From NCBI GenBank assembly GCA_949051815.1, contig CARQVR010000084.1, positions 1 to 11,612 on the forward strand: a stretch of DNA of 11,612 nt. Reading direction: 5' to 3'. This DNA comes from an uncultured Lachnospiraceae bacterium (GTDB lineage: Bacteria; Bacillota; Clostridia; Lachnospirales; Lachnospiraceae). Of the stretch, positions 6,732 through 11,612 are shown in pieces. How positions within the stretch are numbered: the stretch's first letter is position 1; every line of letters starts with the position of its first letter. The position numbers and the translations under genes were made by a program. The notes under the pieces were generated by a model. That model saw only the letters and a list, made by a program, of their open reading frames with translations. It searched no databases and had not been told where the DNA came from.

Positions 6732-6764
6732 TTTTAAAAATGACCAATTGGGTCAATTTAAAAA
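6732..6764. promoter_or_regulatory. A/T-flanked dyad, possible bidirectional terminator or operator
   Basis: TGACC (6741-6745) and GGTCA (6751-6755) flank AATTG. The symmetry extends outward through A/T tracts, giving 12 of 14 matching positions per arm. On the minus strand the hairpin is followed by TTTTT and eight A residues, so it could end the NUDIX transcript. The same layout would suit a regulator binding site. A poor promoter-like pair (TTGGTC, 18 bases, TATATT at 6723-6718) overlaps it and could serve lspA. None of these readings is secure. Confidence 0.4.
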
Positions 6765-6770
6765 GCGGTT

Positions 6771-7328
6771 TCAAAATGAAGGATTCCCTGCAAAAAAGAA
6801 AGCGGCGATCTGCGCGCGGGAACTGAACTCTTCCGTCTCCAAAAGCTCCTTCACTTCCTCTTTCGTATAAAAATCTGCGGTAATCTGTTCATTCTCCGAA
6901 GTGTGATCTGCAAAATCCCCCTCAGCATCTACAAAGGCGATCTGTGTTTTCACATCTGAAAAGGCTACCGCTGCAAAGGAAGGCGGCAGAATGCTGTGAA
7001 TTTTCTTTATACCGAGTCCGGTCTCCTCGTACAGCTCTCTCTGAATACACTCTTCCAGGGACTCCCCCTCGTTGATCATGCCCGCACAGAGATTGTAGAC
7101 GAAACGGTTAACGCCCATGCGAAATTCCCGCAGAAGCAGCATCTTCCCTTCATGGAAGGCCACGATGGAGACCCCGCTGACACGCTGTCCGATAGCCTCC
7201 GGACCGGGAATCTCATGGCGGCTGACAATTTCATATTTCTTTTCGCGTCCGGCCTTGTTGCAGTAGGTCAGCTCATAATTTTTCAGATATTTTCCGTCCT
7301 TTACTTTCTCCATATGTAAAAGTTTCAT
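6771..7328 (-). CDS. NUDIX hydrolase, ADP-ribose pyrophosphatase-like
   Basis: A 185-residue protein with a perfect Nudix box at residues 83-105: G, five residues, E, seven residues, then RELYEETGL. The box binds Mg2+ and catalyses cleavage of nucleoside diphosphate-X substrates. The preceding beta segment (GVSIVAFHEGKMLLLREFRMG) and the stretch VYNLCAGMINEGES resemble ADP-ribose/ADP-sugar pyrophosphatases, but the substrate cannot be assigned from sequence alone. The ATG at 7328 (MKLLHMEKVKDGKYLKNYEL) is chosen because AAAGGA lies 10 bases upstream. The frame stays open upstream to 7427, but that part overlaps the end of rng and is unlike the family. It lies 73 bases after rng with no terminator, so co-transcription is likely. 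Confidence 0.9.
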   Translation of the reverse strand: MKLLHMEKVKDGKYLKNYELTYCNKAGREKKYEIVSRHEIPGPEAIGQRVSGVSIVAFHEGKMLLLREFRMGVNRFVYNLCAGMINEGESLEECIQRELYEETGLGIKKIHSILPPSFAAVAFSDVKTQIAFVDAEGDFADHTSENEQITADFYTKEEVKELLETEEFSSRAQIAAFFFAGNPSF

Positions 7329-7401
7329 ACTACCGCAGTCCTTTCTGTCGATGAGATATCTTTTTCCTTTGCGGCCTGTCAGCAGCTCTTTCCCATGCCG
7401 T

Positions 7402-8595
7402 CTACCGGCTCCGCAACTGCTCTGCAAGGCTTGGTGCCACTTTTTTCCGGGTCAGCTCCATCAGTCCGAGAGCCGTCATATCAAGCGCTTTCGCGGGAAT
7501 GGGATCCCTTTTCAGGAGGGCGCGCATATATTCGAGAAGTTCGGTTTCCTGCTCTTTGCTTTTCTGGTTAATAAAATCCACAAGAATCATGCCCGAGAGG
7601 TTTCTCGCACGCAGATGCAGGGCGATCATTTCCGCCGCTTCTCTGTTGATCCGGTAAAACGTCTCCTCTTTATCCTTTCCGGCCTCATACTTTCCCGTAT
7701 TGACGTCAATGGAAATGAGAGCCTCTGTAGGTTCGATCACCAGATAGCCGCCTGATTTCAGCCATACCTTTTTATCGGTAAGCTCCTGTAAGCGCTGCTC
7801 TACTGCATACAGCTTATAAAGCGGCAGGAGGGAATCTTCGTAGAGGCGGAGTGGAATATCCGCCTTCCGGCACGGCTCCCGCAGGGTATCGTACACTTCC
7901 GGCAGATCGGTTATAACCTCCTCATACTCGGTGCGGTAGGCGTTTTCCACAAACGAAACATAATCCGGCTTATTCCGGTACAGACAGCTATAGCAGGTGC
8001 GTGACGGTGCAATCTCCAGAATATGCGTCAGGGTATCAGCCAGTGTCTCCGCTTCTTCCAACAGCGTTTCCCCGCTGTCGAGGTTTCCGGCGTTCGTTCT
8101 CACGATGAGCCGGTACCGTTCAGAAATCTTTCTTAGCTCCTCCAATCCACGGAAATGCGTCTGTTTTTCGGCATCCAGCTTGGAGGAAACCTGCACGCCG
8201 TCCCTGAGTCCTGCGGGTTTTACGCCGACCACGGCATACTGTCCGGTAAGGGAAAGTCTCGTGGTCACTCCGGCGAGTTTCGTCTTCATCGGTTCTTTGA
8301 TGACCTGTACCAGCACTTCATCCCCCGTCTTTATACTGCCGTCCGGTCTGCGGTTTAATACATAAGCGGTCGCAGCGTCGGTAATTGGAAGAAAGGTCAG
8401 ATATTTATTGCCCAAATCAATGAAAGCGGCATTGATATTTCTGGAAATATTCTGTACTTTGCCGATGCAGATATCTCCCACAGCTACGGCGGTATCGCTT
8501 TGTGCGCGGGCGGAAAGAAGCCGGCTGCCGTTCAGAAGCAGACTGAGACGTCTGTCATGCAGTTTCAGAATGAGAATCTTGCCGCCTGAGGCCAT
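7402..8595 (-). CDS. rng: Ribonuclease E/G family endoribonuclease, short form
   Basis: A 397-residue endoribonuclease of the RNase E/G family, which cleaves single-stranded RNA in rRNA maturation and mRNA decay. An S1-like RNA-binding domain spans about 36-125 (GDICIGKVQNI, NAAFIDLG, FLPI). The DNase I-like catalytic part contains GGYLVIEPTEALISIDVNTG with Asp297 and RNLSGMILVDFIN with Asp340, the two metal-binding aspartates of the family. The protein stops at ELTRKKVAPSLAEQLRSR, just before the CPxC zinc-link seen in E. coli RNase E and G; no such motif occurs downstream in any frame. AAGGAG lies 11 bases before the ATG at 8595. The gene has its own promoter and follows the DUF2344 gene, a common clostridial arrangement. 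Confidence 0.93.
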   Translation of the reverse strand: MASGGKILILKLHDRRLSLLLNGSRLLSARAQSDTAVAVGDICIGKVQNISRNINAAFIDLGNKYLTFLPITDAATAYVLNRRPDGSIKTGDEVLVQVIKEPMKTKLAGVTTRLSLTGQYAVVGVKPAGLRDGVQVSSKLDAEKQTHFRGLEELRKISERYRLIVRTNAGNLDSGETLLEEAETLADTLTHILEIAPSRTCYSCLYRNKPDYVSFVENAYRTEYEEVITDLPEVYDTLREPCRKADIPLRLYEDSLLPLYKLYAVEQRLQELTDKKVWLKSGGYLVIEPTEALISIDVNTGKYEAGKDKEETFYRINREAAEMIALHLRARNLSGMILVDFINQKSKEQETELLEYMRALLKRDPIPAKALDMTALGLMELTRKKVAPSLAEQLRSR

Positions 8596-8636
8596 GGAAT
8601 GAACCGCTCCTTTTCCTTTGCATTGTTATCGCGTAC

Positions 8637-8665
8637 ATTATAACAAATTATCTCTATTTCGACAA
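8637..8665 (-). promoter_or_regulatory. Sigma-A-type promoter of rng, extended -10
   Basis: Minus strand: TTGTCG (8665-8660), a 17-base spacer, and TATAAT (8642-8637). The spacer ends TGT, giving a TGnTATAAT extended -10. The -35 matches four of six. The -35 box starts 8 bases downstream of the DUF2344 stop. The predicted start is near 8630, leaving a leader of about 35 bases. It would let rng-NUDIX be expressed apart from the radical-SAM pair. Confidence 0.75.
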
Positions 8666-8673
8666 ATCACAGT

Positions 8674-9444
8674 TTATGAACGCAAAAGAAGCGGCACAAG
8701 CTGTCTGGGTTCCCCTTCTTTTGCAACATTTGTGTAAGTTTCCAGTCTCGTCACCTGTACGGCTGAATCAGGTATGTTACAGCCCGCAAAGGCGCAGAAC
8801 TTCCCGAAAACTACCGCAGGCTTAATATTGCCGCTGCTGCTGGCGTCCACTGTCATCTGTATGCAGGGAACGGTCATGAAGTTCTTAGCCGGATCCCGGC
8901 CAAATGCGGCCGCCGCCGACATGTTCTCCGTAAGCACCTGTGTTTCGCCCGCATACATCTCATAGATCCCCTGCTTCAGGTCTGTCTCAATGACGCTTTT
9001 TTTCGTCTCCCTGGTGTAAGGAATCTGGCTTTGGGCAAAAAAGGATGACACAGACGCTGCAAGGTCAGGCACCCCGAAGGTTCCCTCTTTCAGATGAATC
9101 TGGTAGGAAGCCGCGGCTACGCTTGCCATGGCGTTTTTCGTCTGGTCCGGCAGTACGTTGACGTCAAGCACCTCCACGCCCTCCACCATCACCCGGTTTA
9201 ATGCCTCTCTGATATCCTCCGGAGAAGACAGGGAGATAACTTCCAGATCCAGATACTCTCCTCTGCTTTCGATGCCGACGCCAAGGGGCGCGGCAAAGGA
9301 CATAATCTGGTGCGGGCTGAACCCTTCCGAATATTTTACGTCAATATCCGCCCGTCTGACTGTTTTCTGGAAAAAGCGCATCATATCAAGATGACCGATA
9401 AATTTCATAGTGCCGTATTTGGCGAATTTGATTCTGATTTTCAT
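8674..9444 (-). CDS. Radical-SAM-linked protein, DUF2344 (TIGR03936) family
   Basis: A 256-residue protein starting MKIRIKFAKYGTMKFIGHLD and continuing MMRFFQKTVRRADIDVKYSEGF and SPHQIMSFAAPLGVGIESRGEYLDLEV, the signature N-terminal region of DUF2344. The family has no established biochemical function. It is defined by being encoded next to, or fused to, a TIGR03960 radical-SAM protein, exactly as here. The ATG at 9444 has GAGG about 7 bases upstream and the family start. An in-frame GTG at 9483 would overlap the radical-SAM stop and add 13 unlike residues. The gap to the upstream gene is only 35 bases, so the two form one transcript. No signal peptide or membrane segment is seen. Confidence 0.92.
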   Translation of the reverse strand: MKIRIKFAKYGTMKFIGHLDMMRFFQKTVRRADIDVKYSEGFSPHQIMSFAAPLGVGIESRGEYLDLEVISLSSPEDIREALNRVMVEGVEVLDVNVLPDQTKNAMASVAAASYQIHLKEGTFGVPDLAASVSSFFAQSQIPYTRETKKSVIETDLKQGIYEMYAGETQVLTENMSAAAAFGRDPAKNFMTVPCIQMTVDASSSGNIKPAVVFGKFCAFAGCNIPDSAVQVTRLETYTNVAKEGEPRQLVPLLLRS

Positions 9445-9479
9445 GTAAGATACCTCAAATCTGTTTTCACAATGCTGAT

Positions 9480-11381
9480 TCACATGGTTTCCAAGGCGGT
9501 GTCTGAAACGGAATCCCTGTTTTCATGGCAGATCCCCACCCCGAACCGGTTCGCGCCGCAGCCCTGACACTGTGCCTTACAGTTGGGGGAAACAGTCTGG
9601 CTCTGCGCCTTTTCCCACTCCCGCAGCAAAAATTCTTTTGTCACGCCGCAGTCTATGAAATCCCAGGGGAAGATCTCGTCGTGTGTCCGTTCCCTCGTGG
9701 TATAGAAACCGATATCCAGTCCGCATTCTTCAAAACTCTGGAGCCACAGATCGTTGTGGAAATATTCGCTCCATGCATCAAACATACAGCCCTTCTCATA
9801 GGCGCGAAGAAGCGCCTTTGCGACGCGGCGGTCGCCTCGTGCCAGAACACCCTCCAAAACGCTCACATCCGCCTCGTGCCAGTTGTATTTGATGCTTTTC
9901 TGGTTTAGCTGGCTCATGATCCCTTTTTTGGTCAGATAAGCCTTGTCCAGAAACGCCTCTTTGGTGCACATGGGCGCCCACTGGAACGGCGTGAACGGTT
10001 TGGGGATAAAGAAGGAGGTGCTGGTGACGATCTGCACCTTGCCGTTCACCCGTTTTTCTTTCGGCACCGCCTCAAAGAAAGCGGCCGCGATTTTATTGGA
10101 GAGGTCGCCGATTCCGAGAATATCCTCCTCTGTCTCCGTGGGAAGCCCCAGCATAAAGTAGAGTTTTACCCGCGTCCAGCCGCCCTCGAAGGCCAAAGTG
10201 GCTCCATTTAAAATGACTTCTTCGGTCAATCCCTTGTTTATCACATCCCGGAGCCGCTGGCTTCCGGCCTCCGGCGCAAAGGTAAGACTGCTCTTTTTCA
10301 CATCCTGTACCTTGCTCATCACATCCAGCGAAAAAGCGTCGATCCGCAGGGAAGGAAGAGAAATATTGATGTGTTTTTTTCCGCACTCCGCGATCAGAAA
10401 GTCGAGAAGCCCGTCCAGCCCGGAATAATCACTGGAACTTAAGGAACTTAAGGAAATCTCCTCATGCCCTGTGTTTTTGAGCATTTCTACCGCGTATTTC
10501 TTTAACTGGTCCACATCCCGTTCCCGCACGGGCCGGTAGATCTGTCCCGCCTGACAGAAACGGCATCCCCTGATACAGCCGCGCTGGATTTCCAGCACCA
10601 CCCTGTCCTGCGTTACTTTGATAAAGGGAACCACGGGCTTTACGGGGTAACAGGTTTCCGCCATATCCGTCACGATTTCTTTTCCGATTATGTCGGGAAT
10701 GTCCTCGTATTTTTTCCGTCTTCCGGCTATCGTTCCGTCCTCATTGTACAGCTCCTCATAAAACTGCGGCACATAAATGCCGGGGATCTTTGCCGCGCCA
10801 TGCAGAAATTCTTCTCTCGTGCCGCCGTTTCGTCTGTTTTCCAGATACCAGTCAAACAGCGGACGGTACTGCGTCTCTCCCTCGCCGATATAGAACAGGT
10901 CAAAGAAATCCGCTATCGGCTCCGGATTGTAAACGCATGGGCCGCCGCCGATCACAATGGGCATGTCCTCCCCGCGCGCCGATGCCAAAAGCGGAATCCG
11001 GGAAAGTTCTAACACCTGCAGAATATTCGTGTAGCACATTTCGTACTGGATGGTAATGCCGAGAAAGTCCATGTTGGTTACGGGTTCCTGCGATTCCAGA
11101 CAAAACAGGGGAATGGATTCTCTCCGCATGATCTGATCCAGATCCGCCCACGGGGAGTAAACGCGCTCACACCACACATCCTCCCATTCGTTGAACATGC
11201 TGTATAGAATCTGGATGCCCAGATGGGACATACCGATCTCGTAGACGTCGGGAAAACACATGGCAAAACGCAGGGCAACAGTTTCCCTGTCCTTTACCAC
11301 AGAATTGTATTCGTTTCCGATATAGCGGGCAGGCTTTTCCACCTGCATCAGAATATCGTCATGCAGCGCTGATTTTCTCAT
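9480..11381 (-). CDS. B12-binding-like radical SAM protein, TIGR03960 family
   Basis: A 633-residue radical-SAM protein. Residues about 1-240 form an N-terminal region with the layout of B12-binding-like radical-SAM proteins (FPDVYEIGMSHLGIQILY, PIVIGGGPCVYNPEPIADFFD, YIGEGE), without a clear cobalamin-ligating DxHxxG motif. The radical-SAM core starts with Cys269, Cys273 and Cys276 in CIRGCRFCQAG, ligands of the 4Fe-4S cluster that cleaves S-adenosylmethionine. The core continues through SLPSLRIDAFS, FAPEAGSQRLR and KLYFMLGLPTE. A C-terminal cluster at 601-608 (CKAQCQGCG) plus Cys618 could hold a second metal site. The ATG at 11381 has AAGG 10 bases upstream; an in-frame GTG at 11387 is less likely. 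The substrate is unknown. It is paired with the DUF2344 gene, with rng following. Confidence 0.93.
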   Translation of the reverse strand: MRKSALHDDILMQVEKPARYIGNEYNSVVKDRETVALRFAMCFPDVYEIGMSHLGIQILYSMFNEWEDVWCERVYSPWADLDQIMRRESIPLFCLESQEPVTNMDFLGITIQYEMCYTNILQVLELSRIPLLASARGEDMPIVIGGGPCVYNPEPIADFFDLFYIGEGETQYRPLFDWYLENRRNGGTREEFLHGAAKIPGIYVPQFYEELYNEDGTIAGRRKKYEDIPDIIGKEIVTDMAETCYPVKPVVPFIKVTQDRVVLEIQRGCIRGCRFCQAGQIYRPVRERDVDQLKKYAVEMLKNTGHEEISLSSLSSSDYSGLDGLLDFLIAECGKKHINISLPSLRIDAFSLDVMSKVQDVKKSSLTFAPEAGSQRLRDVINKGLTEEVILNGATLAFEGGWTRVKLYFMLGLPTETEEDILGIGDLSNKIAAAFFEAVPKEKRVNGKVQIVTSTSFFIPKPFTPFQWAPMCTKEAFLDKAYLTKKGIMSQLNQKSIKYNWHEADVSVLEGVLARGDRRVAKALLRAYEKGCMFDAWSEYFHNDLWLQSFEECGLDIGFYTTRERTHDEIFPWDFIDCGVTKEFLLREWEKAQSQTVSPNCKAQCQGCGANRFGVGICHENRDSVSDTALETM

Positions 11382-11422
11382 ACACACAATACCTTACCTT
11401 TTACGTTAAGACTTTTACAGTA

Positions 11423-11451
11423 AGTATAACGGACTTAATCTGTAAAGTCAA
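11423..11451 (-). promoter_or_regulatory. Sigma-A-type promoter of the radical-SAM operon
   Basis: Minus strand: TTGACT (11451-11446), a 17-base spacer, and TATACT (11428-11423), one mismatch in each hexamer. The expected start is near 11416, giving a leader of about 35 bases. A GC-rich hairpin and the inverted repeat copy lie just upstream. Confidence 0.8.
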
Positions 11452-11488
11452 AGCGAAAGCGGAGCGCGCGAAAGCTGCGCGCAAAATC

Positions 11489-11612
11489 TGTTACTTTTCA
11501 CACCCGCACCATGCACATGCTGCATGGTGTCGGAGCCAGCGCCAAAATGCCGGTTTGTGGGCATTTTGTGTGCATCATCGTTGCAATTCACACTGAATAA
11601 TCGTAAATCAGT
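11489..11612 (+). repeat. Intergenic repeat, copy B (cut by the right edge)
   Basis: It starts TGTTACTTTTCACACCC and matches the reverse complement of 6171-6049 without gaps, differing at 3 of 123 positions. Two differences fall in the loops of the two 9-bp hairpins (loop CATGC instead of CTTGC; GGTTTGTG instead of GGTTTTTG). The third is in the large loop of the third stem. By comparison with copy A, about 30 bases including the closing inverted repeat lie beyond the window. It sits upstream of the radical-SAM promoter, in the opposite orientation to copy A. Confidence 0.85.

Noticed and set aside
7329..7427. N-terminal extension of the NUDIX protein overlapping the rng 3' end, or a lost rng C-terminus in another frame.
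   Set aside because: The extension is basic and unlike NUDIX proteins, a better start exists at 7328, and no CPxC-type rng remnant is found in the other frames.
9445..9483. GTG at 9483 as the start of the DUF2344 gene, overlapping the radical-SAM stop.
   Set aside because: The added 13 residues are unlike the family, and the ATG at 9444 has a GAGG site at good spacing and the conserved MKIRIKF start.
6018..11612. The repeat pair as a CRISPR array or an insertion sequence.
   Set aside because: There are only two copies, in opposite orientation and 5 kb apart, with no spacers, cas genes or transposase between them; the genes between are ordinary housekeeping genes.

Overview
The window reads as chromosomal DNA from a low-to-mid GC Firmicute of class Clostridia, probably Lachnospiraceae-like. 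Four things point there: ribosomal protein L27 carries the cleavable Firmicute N-terminus next to the Prp protease gene; the order rplU-prp-rpmA-obg-yhbY is conserved; an RNase E/G gene follows a radical-SAM/DUF2344 pair, a neighbourhood typical of Clostridia; and promoters are close to TTGACA-17-TATAAT with strong AGGAGG ribosome binding sites. The family-level placement is inference. Every convincing gene is on the minus strand, so transcription runs from high to low coordinates.

First transcribed block (11.4 kb down to 6.2 kb): a radical-SAM protein of the TIGR03960 type, its partner DUF2344/TIGR03936 protein, an RNase E/G without a C-terminal zinc-link, a NUDIX hydrolase, and lipoprotein signal peptidase (lspA). 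Promoters precede the radical-SAM gene and rng, and an A/T-flanked dyad lies between the NUDIX gene and lspA.

Second block (5.95 kb to 2.6 kb): a 950-residue membrane hybrid histidine kinase (7TM-PAS-HisKA-HATPase-REC-Hpt) followed 15 bases later by a stand-alone receiver protein. Together they have every phospho-accepting residue of a four-step relay but no DNA-binding output.

Third block (2.6 kb to 1): a strong promoter and structured leader, then rplU (L21), prp, rpmA (L27), an intrinsic terminator, obg (ribosome-assembly GTPase) and the start of a yhbY-like CRM-domain gene. This is a ribosome large-subunit assembly operon in which the L27-processing protease sits between the two ribosomal protein genes. 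Translational coupling is visible at rplU/prp and prp/rpmA.

The least expected structure is an intergenic repeat. A 154-base element with imperfect terminal inverted repeats and three predicted hairpins starts 2 bases after lspA. A second copy in opposite orientation, matching at 120 of 123 positions, runs off the right edge. The two copies bracket the lspA-to-radical-SAM block. The rest is mostly conserved housekeeping. The genes of unknown function with the clearest conserved context are the radical-SAM/DUF2344 pair.
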